From CAYQEU01 sp964532005 (lineage in GTDB: Bacteria > Patescibacteriota > Doudnabacteria > UBA920): DNA of 63,150 nucleotides. The stretch spans positions 1 through 63,150 of the forward strand of contig CAZHER010000006.1 of the NCBI GenBank assembly GCA_964532005.1, written 5' to 3'. Positions within the stretch are counted from its first letter, which is position 1, and each line of letters opens with the position of its first letter. This document shows, one piece after another, positions 9,198 to 17,556 of the stretch. The position numbers were made by a program, and so were the translations under genes. The notes beneath the pieces were generated by a model. That model worked only from the letters and a program-made list of their open reading frames with translations. It did no database searches and was not told the DNA's origin.

Positions 9198-9226
9198 TTG
9201 ACAAAATCTAAAAAATGATGTATATT
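9198..9226 (+). promoter_or_regulatory. Strong promoter of the surface protein gene
   Basis: Perfect TTGACA (9198-9203), 17-bp spacer, TATATT (9221-9226). The predicted leader is about 85 bases, with a TTCTGA/TCAGAA hairpin (9239-9257) and no clear Shine-Dalgarno before the ATG. Confidence 0.75.
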
Positions 9227-9317
9227 AATATGATTTTATTCTGATAGTCGGTCAGAAGGAAATCATTTTGTGATAATAAACTATAGATTAATTAAGTAAA
9301 ACCTTAACCATAAAACA

Positions 9318-12300
9318 ATGAACAACAGTGTAATTGCAAACTTAATAGGTTTGAAATCCAAGGTTGCTTCCCGCATGAGCTGGAAAACTGGAGGAATTTT
9401 GCTTGCCGCTTTGGCTGCAATATTGGTCCTGGTTCCACGCTCTGGTAGCTTTACCAAAGCGGAAAGCTGTCCAAACCCTCCTGGCCACGCCGTATTAAAT
9501 TACTGGCCGGTCAGCTTTGACCAGTCTCAAACTGGCTGTACTGATTTTACCACCTTAGATGGTAAAATTGTTGGTACTCCTCGATATTCCACTAGCCAAG
9601 CAGACCACGATGATGGTTTGCAAGTTGCTGATGGACAAGAAGTATATATGCTTGCTTACGTTCACAACGGAGCTGCTGTAAACGGTGATCCAAACCAGAC
9701 TACAGCTCGCAACGTTCGTTTTAACGTGCAAATCCCTACTTCCGCTGGTTCTGATCATACTATCAACGCTTCATGGCGCGGTGACAACACTAATACTGCT
9801 AGTGGAAGTTTTACTTTGCATACTCCTGCAAACCGCACTGTTGAATTGGTTCCAAACAGCGGACAGTTGTTTGACGCTTTCGGAAATCAGATTAGCTCCG
9901 GAATTGACTTGAGCTCAGGCTCTTACACTTTGGGTGACCAAACTGCTTGTTTTGAATATGCACGTTTCTTGCGCTTCAAAGTTCGCATGGGAAACCCTCC
10001 TGGAACACCTGCCTTGACTATTACCAAACAGGTTCGCAATGTTACTCAAAATGGAACTTTCTCCGGATCTGCCAACGCAATTACCGGAAATACTGTTGGT
10101 TACCAAATTAAAGTTAAAAATACTGGAACCGCCCCTGCGCTAGCTACAACTGTTCAAGACAACGGCACTCCAGGTACTACATATGTAAATGGAAGCCTTC
10201 AGGTTTCCAACGGTGGTACTGGCAGCGGTATTCCTGGAACTATTACTTTGGGAACATTAGCTCCAAATGAAGAGGTTACTATTACTTACAGCGCCACTGT
10301 AACTGGCGGCAACGGTACGTACACCAACACTGCAACTGCACAAGCAACTTCAGTTCCTTCTGTGAATGCTAGTGCAACCGTAACTGTTACCAATATTCCT
10401 ACCAGCGACAATGCTGAATGTATCTCTGTTTCATTGAACCCTCAAAGTCCATTCGATGCCGGACAAAGTTTTACCGGTACTGTTCGTGTACGAAACAACG
10501 GCACAACCACTTGGACTTCTGGCACTTACTCTTTAGGCGCTCAGCCTAATGACAACCGTTGGGGTGTTGACCGTGTAAATCTTGTTGGTACCGTGCCTCC
10601 TGGCGGCGAAGCAACATTTACTATTTCTACTCAAGCTCCTTCCACCCCCGGAACTTATAGCTTTGGTTGGCAGATGGTAAACGGAAACACTTACTTTGGT
10701 CCTGTATGTTCTACCCCAGTGGTAGTCCGTACTCCCCCCGTTACTACTGACAATGCAGAATGTGTAGCCGTAAGTTTGGCTCCAGCATCCCCTTTGGATC
10801 CTAACCAAGGGTTTACTGGCACTATAAAAGTGCGCAACAGCGGTACCACCACCTGGGTTCCTGCCAACGGATATGCTTTAGGTTCACAAAACCCAGCTAA
10901 TAATACTACTTGGGGAACCAACCGTATTTCATTGCCTATTTCAGTAGCTCCTGGACAGGAAGTCATAATGAGTATTAACACTCAAGCTCCTGCAACCCCT
11001 GGAACATATAATTTTGCTTGGCAGATGGTAAAGAACGGCAACTTCTTTGGAGCCACTTGTGCCACACCAGTTGTAGTTAAGACACCTCCTGTGTTAACCA
11101 ATGATGCACAATGTATTGCTGTAACCTTAAACCCTGCTTCTCCTTTTGATCCTAATCAAGGGTTTACTGGCAGTATTAAGGTTCGCAATATTGGTACTAC
11201 CACCTGGGTTCCTGCCAACGGATATGCTTTAGGTTCACAAAATCCACAGGACAACAATACATGGGGAACTAATAGAATTGCTTTGCCTTACTCAGTTGCT
11301 CCTGGACAGGAAGTCATAATGAGTATTAACACTCAAGCTCCTGCAACCCCCGGAACTTACAGCTTCGCTTGGAAAATGGTTCAGAACGGCAATTTCTTTG
11401 GCCCTACTTGCGAAACTCCTGTTGTAGTTAAGACACCTCCTGTGTTGACTGACAACGCAGAATGTATTGCTACTACTTTGAGTCCAGTAGGTCCTTACAG
11501 TCCGAACCAAGGATTTATTGGAACTATTCGTGTTCGCAACAGCGGTACCACCACTTGGGCCCCCGGAACTTATGCAATTGGTTCTCAGAACCCACAGGAC
11601 AACACTACTTGGGGTACCAACAGAATTACTTTGAACTCTTCTGTAGCCCCTGGTGGTGAAGCAACCTTTACTATTTCTACCCAAGCTCCTGCAAATGCTG
11701 GTACTTACAGTTTTGCATGGCAAATGGTTAAGACCGGCGCTTTCTTCGGTGCTGTATGTCAAACCAACGTAGTTGTTCAGAATGTGGTTCCTCAAACCAC
11801 CACCTTGTCTATTACTAAGTATGTTCGCAACCTTACTGACAACACCAGTTTTGAAAAAACTGTAAATGCAGATAACGGTGACCGTGTACAATATGAAGTA
11901 AAAATTCGCAACATTGGCGATATTACTGCCAACGATGTGATTATGACTGACAACGGTACTTCTGGCACATCTTTTGTAAGCGGTTCCATTGAAATTACCG
12001 GAACCAGCAACTTGTGGTCCGGAACTATTCCTGGAACTTTGAACCTTGGCAATTTGGCCAAAGGCGCTGAAATCACCATTCGCTACACAATGACTGTAAC
12101 TGGCGGCAACGGTACTTACACCAATACCGCTACTGCTGATGCTTCTAATACCGCAAGCGTATTCGATACTGCTCGCGTAGTTGTTGACCAAGGCTGTACT
12201 TCAAATTGTGGTGGCGGAGGTGGTGGAACTTCCCGAAGATTGTCAGTGGACAAGTTGGTCCGCAACCTGACTACTGGTACCTCTTACAGAGATACCACCA

Positions 12301-13154
12301 GCGCCAGCAACGGCGACCGCGTACAGTTTGAAATCACTGTTCGCAACACATCCAGCGCTCGCATTAACGACGTAGAGCTTCGCGATACTTTGCCTAGCGG
12401 TTTGCGTTTGGAATCTGGCAGTATCGAAATCGACGGCGACGAAGTTTCATCTAACTCCTTATCTTCAATTGACCTAGGCAACCTTGCCGCTCGTGATGAA
12501 AAAGTTGTTACTTTAATAGCAATTGTTGATCGCGAAACCAGCGGTTCATGTTCTACAAGAAGCTTGCAGAACATTGCTCGTGCTACCGGCGACAATGCCC
12601 GTGCAGATCAAGATGATGCTTCTGTTACCGTAGGTTGTGTACAAGGTTCTAATGTCAACTTGTCTTTTGCCAAACGTGCTTGGAACGATACCAAGAATGT
12701 TGATGCAACTACAACCACCGCTTCTCGTGAAGACTTCATTACTTACACTTTGACCGTAACCAACACTGGCAACTCCACAGCAACCAACTTCGTAATTACT
12801 GATGACTTGTCCGGAGTACTGCCATATGCTGATATGGTTGACCGCAACGGCGGAACTTTGAATGGAAACGTGTTGAGCTTCCCAGGAATGAATATTCCTG
12901 CAGGCGCAACCGTAACTAAAACTTTCAAAGTTAGAATAAAGCACAACTTAAGCCAGTCTTTGACCTATCAGTTGCAGAACACTTATGGCAACACTGTTAC
13001 TATAAATGTAGGATCAGTTCAAGGCACAAGTATCTTTGTAGCTCCAACAACTGGGGCTGCCGGAACTTCTGCTGCAGCTTTCGCAGGACTTATGACCCTT
13101 GGGTTTGTAGCTTACAGAAAGCGTGAATTCCTGAAGCGCTTAATTATGGCCTAA
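9318..13154 (+). CDS. Large surface protein with DUF11 and NBR1-like Ig repeats
   Basis: 1278 residues. Membrane signal/anchor at ~25-42, an N-terminal beta domain (~50-225), a DUF11-type repeat (~230-350), four NBR1-like Ig domains (~363-470, 476-590, 594-706, 710-818; each with GTTTW and a FxWQMV-type strand), a second DUF11 repeat (~825-945), a Gly6 linker, two more DUF11-like domains, and a C-terminal hydrophobic helix with a basic tail preceded by APTTGA. The layout is that of an exported, wall- or membrane-anchored adhesin or S-layer-like protein. Consensus promoter, repeated AAC/ACT/CGC codons and a strong terminator suggest high expression. Repeats 2 and 3 are nearly identical in DNA. 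Sorting mechanism unknown: the C-terminus only loosely resembles LPxTG. Confidence 0.85.
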   Translation: MNNSVIANLIGLKSKVASRMSWKTGGILLAALAAILVLVPRSGSFTKAESCPNPPGHAVLNYWPVSFDQSQTGCTDFTTLDGKIVGTPRYSTSQADHDDGLQVADGQEVYMLAYVHNGAAVNGDPNQTTARNVRFNVQIPTSAGSDHTINASWRGDNTNTASGSFTLHTPANRTVELVPNSGQLFDAFGNQISSGIDLSSGSYTLGDQTACFEYARFLRFKVRMGNPPGTPALTITKQVRNVTQNGTFSGSANAITGNTVGYQIKVKNTGTAPALATTVQDNGTPGTTYVNGSLQVSNGGTGSGIPGTITLGTLAPNEEVTITYSATVTGGNGTYTNTATAQATSVPSVNASATVTVTNIPTSDNAECISVSLNPQSPFDAGQSFTGTVRVRNNGTTTWTSGTYSLGAQPNDNRWGVDRVNLVGTVPPGGEATFTISTQAPSTPGTYSFGWQMVNGNTYFGPVCSTPVVVRTPPVTTDNAECVAVSLAPASPLDPNQGFTGTIKVRNSGTTTWVPANGYALGSQNPANNTTWGTNRISLPISVAPGQEVIMSINTQAPATPGTYNFAWQMVKNGNFFGATCATPVVVKTPPVLTNDAQCIAVTLNPASPFDPNQGFTGSIKVRNIGTTTWVPANGYALGSQNPQDNNTWGTNRIALPYSVAPGQEVIMSINTQAPATPGTYSFAWKMVQNGNFFGPTCETPVVVKTPPVLTDNAECIATTLSPVGPYSPNQGFIGTIRVRNSGTTTWAPGTYAIGSQNPQDNTTWGTNRITLNSSVAPGGEATFTISTQAPANAGTYSFAWQMVKTGAFFGAVCQTNVVVQNVVPQTTTLSITKYVRNLTDNTSFEKTVNADNGDRVQYEVKIRNIGDITANDVIMTDNGTSGTSFVSGSIEITGTSNLWSGTIPGTLNLGNLAKGAEITIRYTMTVTGGNGTYTNTATADASNTASVFDTARVVVDQGCTSNCGGGGGGTSRRLSVDKLVRNLTTGTSYRDTTSASNGDRVQFEITVRNTSSARINDVELRDTLPSGLRLESGSIEIDGDEVSSNSLSSIDLGNLAARDEKVVTLIAIVDRETSGSCSTRSLQNIARATGDNARADQDDASVTVGCVQGSNVNLSFAKRAWNDTKNVDATTTTASREDFITYTLTVTNTGNSTATNFVITDDLSGVLPYADMVDRNGGTLNGNVLSFPGMNIPAGATVTKTFKVRIKHNLSQSLTYQLQNTYGNTVTINVGSVQGTSIFVAPTTGAAGTSAAAFAGLMTLGFVAYRKREFLKRLIMA
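10847..11350 (+). repeat. 351-bp period in-gene tandem repeat (Ig domains 2 and 3)
   Basis: Long identical stretches recur 351 bp (117 codons) apart: the stretch starting at 10851 recurs at 11202, and the one starting at 10947 recurs at 11298. Third positions are conserved too, so duplication or gene conversion is recent. Confidence 0.85.
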
Positions 13155-13196
13155 GCCTTTCGAGCAAAACCATAATCAGCTTTATAGCAAATTACA

Positions 13197-13224
13197 AAAC
13201 CCGCCCCGAAAAGGGCGGGTTTTT
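13197..13224 (+). terminator. Terminator of the surface protein gene
   Basis: CCCGCCC/GGGCGGG stem followed by T5. Confidence 0.9.
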
Positions 13225-13259
13225 GCTGCATACAAATTTGCCATATTTTCCCCACCTGC

Positions 13260-13329
13260 TATACTAAAAAAAACCAAATTGTTTGAAAATAAAAACACAA
13301 CCAGCCAAAATAAATCGCGCTGGTTTTAT
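13260..13329 (+). promoter_or_regulatory. galE promoter and hairpin-bearing leader
   Basis: TATACT at 13260-13265 as -10; the leader of roughly 75 bases contains an AACCAGC/GCTGGTT hairpin (13299-13305 with 13319-13325) followed by T-rich DNA, which could act as a weak attenuator. The protein encoded next has a DNA-binding-type N-terminal domain. Confidence 0.45.
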
Positions 13330-13349
13330 TAATTATTTTTAACAAGCCT

Positions 13350-14474
13350 ATGGACAATCAATATTTGCATGACCTTATTGCCGAAGTTAAGCGCCGCCCA
13401 GGCGGACTCCTGCTCAGCGTAGCAGGAAATTCGGAAGCTGTTGTTTTGACCATAGATAGGTATAATGACCTTATGCAACAACTTACCCAACTCAAGGTGC
13501 TGGCCAGCCAGCCAATGACTGTATTAGTTACCGGCGGAGCAGGATACATTGGTAGTCACGTAGTTCGTCAGCTAGTTTCTGCTGGTCACAGTGTAGTGGT
13601 GGCGGATAACCTTTCCAGTGGCATTCGTGAATATGTTCCCGAAGGCGTGGTGTTTCATGAAGGGGATATAGGCAATGACCAATTTTTAGAATCAATTTTT
13701 ACCAGTTATCCCGTAGATGCGGTAATGCATTTGGCTGCTAGTATTGAAGTTGAAGAGTCCATGCGCGAACCAGAAAAGTATTTGAGTAATAATACATTAG
13801 CAACAATTACTTTGCTACGCGCCATGGACCGCCATGGTATAAAAAAAATTGTTTTTTCCTCAACCGCCGCCGTTTATGGAGAACCGGAAACTACCCCAAT
13901 TCGCGAAGATGCTATTTTAGCTCCAATCAATCCATACGGACATACTAAGCTTTTAGCAGAACAGGCTATTCAGTTTTATACAGCGTACCATGGTTTTTCT
14001 GCAGTAGTGTTTCGCTATTTTAATGCTTGCGGGTCGGATTTTGATGGCAAACTATTTTCAACCCACGATTCCCACTTAATTCCGGTGGTGATGGAAGTGG
14101 CTTCAGGTAAGCGACCGCACTTGACCGTGAATGGCAAGGACTATGACACCAAAGATGGCACTTGCGTTCGCGACTATGTTCACGTGCTCGACATTGCCGC
14201 CGCTCATTTGGCTGCGCTAACCAAAATGCCAGAGCTCACAACGTTCAGCGTATTTAATATTGGCACTGGTAAAGGATCTAGCATAGAAGAAGTTGCTCAT
14301 GTTGCAACAGAGGTGACCGGTCATATGATTCCATTGGAAATTGGTCCTCGCCGTGAGGGTGACCCTGCGGTTTTAGTGGCAGACAACAGAAAGCTTAAAG
14401 ATGAGCTAGATTTTGAATTAAAGTTTAGTGATCTTGAAACTATTATAAAAACTAGCGTTCGGCAAAAGATATAG
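13350..14474 (+). CDS. galE: UDP-glucose 4-epimerase-like protein with Phd/YefM-like N-terminal extension
   Basis: 374 residues. From residue 56 (MTVLVTGGAGYIGS) it is a typical extended SDR epimerase: NAD-binding GGAGYIGS, SSTAAVYG, catalytic YGHTK, and the FRYFNACG and RDYVHVLDIA motifs. GalE interconverts UDP-glucose and UDP-galactose for cell-surface sugars. The first ~50 residues (LIAEVKRR...VVLTIDRYNDLMQQL) resemble the Phd/YefM antitoxin fold and are unusual for GalE. The extension is in the same uninterrupted frame with its own leader; an internal start at 13515 would give a normal GalE. Substrate could be another nucleotide sugar. Confidence 0.85.
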   Translation: MDNQYLHDLIAEVKRRPGGLLLSVAGNSEAVVLTIDRYNDLMQQLTQLKVLASQPMTVLVTGGAGYIGSHVVRQLVSAGHSVVVADNLSSGIREYVPEGVVFHEGDIGNDQFLESIFTSYPVDAVMHLAASIEVEESMREPEKYLSNNTLATITLLRAMDRHGIKKIVFSSTAAVYGEPETTPIREDAILAPINPYGHTKLLAEQAIQFYTAYHGFSAVVFRYFNACGSDFDGKLFSTHDSHLIPVVMEVASGKRPHLTVNGKDYDTKDGTCVRDYVHVLDIAAAHLAALTKMPELTTFSVFNIGTGKGSSIEEVAHVATEVTGHMIPLEIGPRREGDPAVLVADNRKLKDELDFELKFSDLETIIKTSVRQKI

Positions 14475-14480
14475 TATAAT
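14475..14480 (+). promoter_or_regulatory. -10 element, leaderless gene 14487
   Basis: TATAAT directly after the galE stop and six bases before ATG 14487; predicts transcription starting on the A of ATG. Confidence 0.55.
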
Positions 14481-14486
14481 TAAAAC

Positions 14487-14834
14487 ATGCCATTAGATTT
14501 AAGTTCAGCCTTTTCATCGATGGGTGCCGCAGGACACCATATTTACAGCCACGGCCATGTTGCCGGAAAAATAACCGAACACGGCCATGTTCTAGACAAG
14601 ACTGGCCATAAAGTTGGAACCATTGGTCATGACGGCACTTTATGGGACAGAGCGCATCACCGTATTGGCCATGTCGGCGCAGACGGCAAAGTATACAATA
14701 AATGGAGTAGTCATGCTCAAGTTATGACCAGTGGAGATAGTATTTTAGACCATAGTGGTAAAACCATTGGCCACAGTAGCGGAGGCTCTCTAGGGGGAGC
14801 AGCTATGCTTTTGATGCTTAATAAAGATATGTAA
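14487..14834 (+). CDS. His-rich repeat protein, hypothetical
   Basis: 115 residues with about 14 His. The middle consists of short imperfect repeats of the form GHVxDxxGxKVGxIGxDGTxxD, then a Gly/Ser/Ala-rich C-terminus with a short hydrophobic run. The repeats suggest a beta-solenoid or beta-hairpin array, and the His content suggests metal binding. No signal peptide is evident. It follows galE directly with its own leaderless promoter and terminator. No function assigned. Confidence 0.7.
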   Translation: MPLDLSSAFSSMGAAGHHIYSHGHVAGKITEHGHVLDKTGHKVGTIGHDGTLWDRAHHRIGHVGADGKVYNKWSSHAQVMTSGDSILDHSGKTIGHSSGGSLGGAAMLLMLNKDM

Positions 14835-14858
14835 AGTAATTTAACTTTATATTTTTGA

Positions 14859-14883
14859 AAACAGCCTAAAAGGCTGTTTTTTT
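14859..14883 (+). terminator. Terminator of the His-rich protein gene
   Basis: ACAGCCT/AGGCTGT stem with AAA loop, then T6. Confidence 0.85.
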
Positions 14884-14912
14884 GTTATAAATATGAGGTT
14901 TATATCTTAGTA

Positions 14913-14941
14913 TTGACAAATCTATTAAAATATGATATAAT
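14913..14941 (+). promoter_or_regulatory. Perfect consensus promoter of orphan cassette 15023
   Basis: TTGACA (14913-14918), exactly 17 bp, TATAAT (14936-14941). The leader of ~75 bases contains a CTACAT/ATGTAG hairpin and ends in GGAGGG eight bases before ATG. Confidence 0.8.
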
Positions 14942-15022
14942 ATTAAACAGATGATAAAACTACATTTATGTAGGTTTATCGAGTAAAAAATAGGCGACCG
15001 GCCTTTAAACGGAGGGAAAAAT

Positions 15023-15547
15023 ATGAAAATTACGAATAGGTATACGGGAACTGTTGTTTTCTTGTCGGCAGTGGGTATTGCAATTGCTCTGTTTGCATGG
15101 AGCAAAGTTCTGCCGCCGGTAACAACTTGGCTTATAGCCACCGGGACAGCAATTCTTCGTTCAGGCGAACCCACCGTGGTCGCCAAACCGGAGCTGGTGA
15201 AGCTGCAGGATGTAATCTGTGGCTACAGCAACAAAGACCGCTGCGAAGCGAGCTTTACGGATGGCGACTCAGTCGCGGAAATTACGATAGATCGGGATTA
15301 TCGTATTTTCCTGAATATCCGAGACAGCGACGGCGGTTCGACAATGTTTAGCATCGCGTTTGATGGTGTAGTCCGGGAAGCTTCATGGAAACGTCATGAA
15401 GATCATGGTTACAAAGATCAGTATTCCCAACTTGAGGAAATTGGTCTTGAACATGAAAGTGATTATCAGAGGCTCGCGAATATCAATTTGCGGACAATTC
15501 TGAATCATTACTTGACACGCCAAGCATCGCCGAAGATTTCCGTCTAA
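15023..15547 (+). CDS. Orphan membrane-anchored or secreted protein (SD-led cassette gene)
   Basis: 174 residues. An N-terminal hydrophobic segment (~residues 10-45) forms a signal anchor; the rest is an extracytoplasmic domain with two Cys (VICGYSNKDRCEASF) that could form a disulfide. No family recognised. Unlike its neighbours it has a strong Shine-Dalgarno (GGAGGG), a perfect sigma-70 promoter, a higher GC content by eye, and a private terminator. These traits are shared with 27167, 29892 and 40500, suggesting acquired or specially expressed accessory genes. Confidence 0.7.
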   Translation: MKITNRYTGTVVFLSAVGIAIALFAWSKVLPPVTTWLIATGTAILRSGEPTVVAKPELVKLQDVICGYSNKDRCEASFTDGDSVAEITIDRDYRIFLNIRDSDGGSTMFSIAFDGVVREASWKRHEDHGYKDQYSQLEEIGLEHESDYQRLANINLRTILNHYLTRQASPKISV

Positions 15548-15564
15548 GACATACCTTTCGCCTC

Positions 15565-15604
15565 GAAGACCCAAATAGCTTTTTGCTGTTTTGGGTCTTC
15601 TTGC
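15565..15604 (+). terminator. Terminator of cassette 15023
   Basis: GAAGACCCAAA/TTTGGGTCTTC, an 11-bp stem with a 14-base loop, then T-rich DNA. Confidence 0.75.
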
Positions 15605-15623
15605 ATTTTATGGGGGATGGGGG

Positions 15624-15640
15624 TATAATTTCTTTATAAT
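15624..15640 (+). promoter_or_regulatory. Candidate -10 elements for the metK riboswitch transcript
   Basis: Two TATAAT hexamers, 15624-15629 and 15635-15640; the second fits an RNA starting just before the aptamer P1 strand at 15648. Confidence 0.5.
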
Positions 15641-15647
15641 AAAATAT

Positions 15648-15745
15648 TTATCAAGAGTAGCGGTTAAGGAACTGACCTGTTGACCCGCTCGGCAACCTTT
15701 GCAAAAGCAAGTTGGTGCCAAGTTCAGCCCGCAAGGGACAGATAA
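15648..15745 (+). promoter_or_regulatory. SAM-I (S-box) riboswitch aptamer
   Basis: P1 pairs TTATC (15648-15652) with GATAA (15741-15745). The order of conserved blocks fits SAM-I: ATCAAGAG, AAGGAACTGACC, CCGCTCGGCAACC, a short P3, GGTGCCAAGTTC and the P4 stem with GGGACAGAT. It precedes an intrinsic terminator and metK, the classic SAM-synthetase feedback setting: SAM binding should favour termination. Confidence 0.92.
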
Positions 15746-15760
15746 TTCACATCTTGTTTT

Positions 15761-15783
15761 CTGCGGTCTGCCGCAGTTTTTTA
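15761..15783 (+). terminator. Riboswitch expression-platform terminator
   Basis: CTGCGG-TCTG-CCGCAG stem followed by T6, between the SAM aptamer and metK. Confidence 0.85.
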
Positions 15784-15814
15784 TTAACTAGCTTTGTGCG
15801 GCCAAAGCAGAATA

Positions 15815-16759
15815 ATGTATATGATAAAAACAGCAGAGTTCATTACCCCAAAACATCCCGATAAAATTTGCGATTTAATAGCAGATACAATTTTAGATGC
15901 CTACATGGCAGAAGATCCATCTAGTAGGGTCGCAGTTGAGGTCATGGGCGGGCATGGAAAAGTTATGGTAACAGGAGAAGTAACCAGCGGAGCTTCTGTG
16001 AACATTGTTGATATTGTGAAATCAATTGAAGGCGATCATACCGAAGTTGATGTGCGCATTGACAAGCAAAGTCTTTTCATTGCTCAAGGGGTGGACGTGG
16101 GTGGTGCAGGCGACCAAGGCATTATGGTTGGGTATGCCTGCAGCGACACTCAAAATTTTATGCCTTTGGAATATGAAACTGCGCGAAATTTGTGCCAGAA
16201 TATTTATGAAAAATATCCATATGACGGAAAAGTACAGGTAACAATGGATGGGGAAAAAGTTTTAACGGTTGTGACGAGTTTCCAAAATTCTACAAATGCA
16301 GAATTGGAACAATTGGTACGGTCTTTGGTGGTCGCAGATAATTATTTGGTAAATCCAGCTGGAGAATGGCAGCAGGGCGGTTTTGAAGCTGATTCAGGAT
16401 TGTCTGGCCGCAAGTTGGTGGTGGACAGCTATGGACCCCAAGTTCCTATTGGTGGCGGGTCGTTTTCCGGCAAGGACTACACCAAAGTTGACAGAAGCGG
16501 AGCATATATGGCGCGTAAAATTGCTGTGGATCTATTGAGGCAGAATAACGCTAATGAGGTTGTTGTTAAATTGGCGTATGCTATAGGCAAAGCAGACCCA
16601 GTAATGGCTATGTCTGTTATCGACGGACAAATAAAAGACATTTCAGGGTATGACTTAACCCCAGCAGGAATAAAAAAAGGTTTGGGTTTAGAGCACGTAA
16701 AATATGCCAGCACAGCTGTTTGGGGTCATTTTGGGCGCGGGTTTACTTGGGATGCATAA
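15815..16759 (+). CDS. metK: S-adenosylmethionine synthetase, compact form
   Basis: Makes SAM from methionine and ATP. Starts ATG 15815 (314 residues) or ATG 15821 are possible; a longer TTG at 15794 is unlikely. Visible MetK motifs: HPDK with its catalytic His near the N-terminus, GAGDQGIMVGYA, the GGSFSGKDYTKVDRSGAY signature, and YAIGKADP. The usual bacterial enzyme has ~380-400 residues, so this one is shortened, mainly around the central domain (between GYACSDT and SGRKLVVDSYG). The N- and C-terminal catalytic parts remain, and the SAM riboswitch upstream supports the function. Confidence 0.93.
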   Translation: MYMIKTAEFITPKHPDKICDLIADTILDAYMAEDPSSRVAVEVMGGHGKVMVTGEVTSGASVNIVDIVKSIEGDHTEVDVRIDKQSLFIAQGVDVGGAGDQGIMVGYACSDTQNFMPLEYETARNLCQNIYEKYPYDGKVQVTMDGEKVLTVVTSFQNSTNAELEQLVRSLVVADNYLVNPAGEWQQGGFEADSGLSGRKLVVDSYGPQVPIGGGSFSGKDYTKVDRSGAYMARKIAVDLLRQNNANEVVVKLAYAIGKADPVMAMSVIDGQIKDISGYDLTPAGIKKGLGLEHVKYASTAVWGHFGRGFTWDA

Positions 16760-16794
16760 AAATCGGGCAAATTGGCAAAACTTATGAGTTTAGG

Positions 16795-16800
16795 CATAAT
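16795..16800 (+). promoter_or_regulatory. -10 element, leaderless gene 16807
   Basis: CATAAT six bases before ATG 16807. Confidence 0.45.
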
Positions 16801-16806
16801 ATAAGT

Positions 16807-17553
16807 ATGGGAAACCCCGAACAAGAAACCCCTTATGATGAATTAGATGATAGTGTGGTTCAAGACGAACCTGCTTCAGAATCTGCTCCGGCAGATTTTT
16901 CTGATATAGATAGATCGGAAGAGTCCGGAGCTAAAATTATAGATATTGATACAAGACGTGAAATCTTCAAGCCGGTGGAAGTCTCGGACCAGCCGGAGCA
17001 TGGCAAAGAATTATTAGACGCTATTGCTTTATTGAAAAGTGATATTCAGGATCTAGATACTCAGGTGGCTAACCGATCCTTGTTTTTGTCGGAGATTGCG
17101 CAGTGGAAAAATCGCAAAGAAATGGTAAAAAGACAGTTAAAATTAAACAAGGACTTAGTAAATAAAGCTGCCCGTATAAATCGCTTAGAGCGAGAACTTA
17201 AGATGGTTGGAGAACAAAAAACCTTTTGGCGCAAAAAGCTTTTGCATCCGGAAAAATATGACGAAATAGAACGTGAGATTAGGAAAATACACGAAGAAAA
17301 AATTGCAATATGGCGAGAACGTAGAGACAGTGATGGAAATACTATTGATATTTCCAAGCTTCATCAGGAGAACAGAGATATTGAGGCAAAATTAAAGAAA
17401 AAAGCTAATGATAATAATGAATATTTTGTTGAGAATTGGGAACTGAAAATGTTAGCAGAAAACAGACAGGCTCAGAAAGAAATTCTAGAGAAGAAACAAC
17501 AAATTGAAGATCTTGAAAAGCAGTTGGCAATTTTAGAAGCTTTTAAGAGTTAA
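16807..17553 (+). CDS. Coiled-coil hypothetical protein
   Basis: 248 residues from ATG 16807; the in-frame extension to 16720 runs through the metK end and the -10 box and is rejected. The first ~60 residues are acidic and probably disordered; residues ~75-245 are a nearly continuous heptad-patterned charged helix. No membrane segment or signal peptide. Only 3 bp separate it from rlmI, so the two are probably cotranscribed. No family recognised. Confidence 0.7.
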   Translation: MGNPEQETPYDELDDSVVQDEPASESAPADFSDIDRSEESGAKIIDIDTRREIFKPVEVSDQPEHGKELLDAIALLKSDIQDLDTQVANRSLFLSEIAQWKNRKEMVKRQLKLNKDLVNKAARINRLERELKMVGEQKTFWRKKLLHPEKYDEIEREIRKIHEEKIAIWRERRDSDGNTIDISKLHQENRDIEAKLKKKANDNNEYFVENWELKMLAENRQAQKEILEKKQQIEDLEKQLAILEAFKS

Positions 17554-17556
17554 GTC

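Noticed and set aside
11292..12191. 299-residue reverse-strand frame inside the surface protein gene
   Set aside because: It mirrors the repeated codons of the forward gene; composition is Ser/Asn/Val repeats with no independent signals.
16720..16806. N-terminal extension of the coiled-coil protein
   Set aside because: It overlaps metK and runs through the -10 box; ATG 16807 fits the six-base rule.
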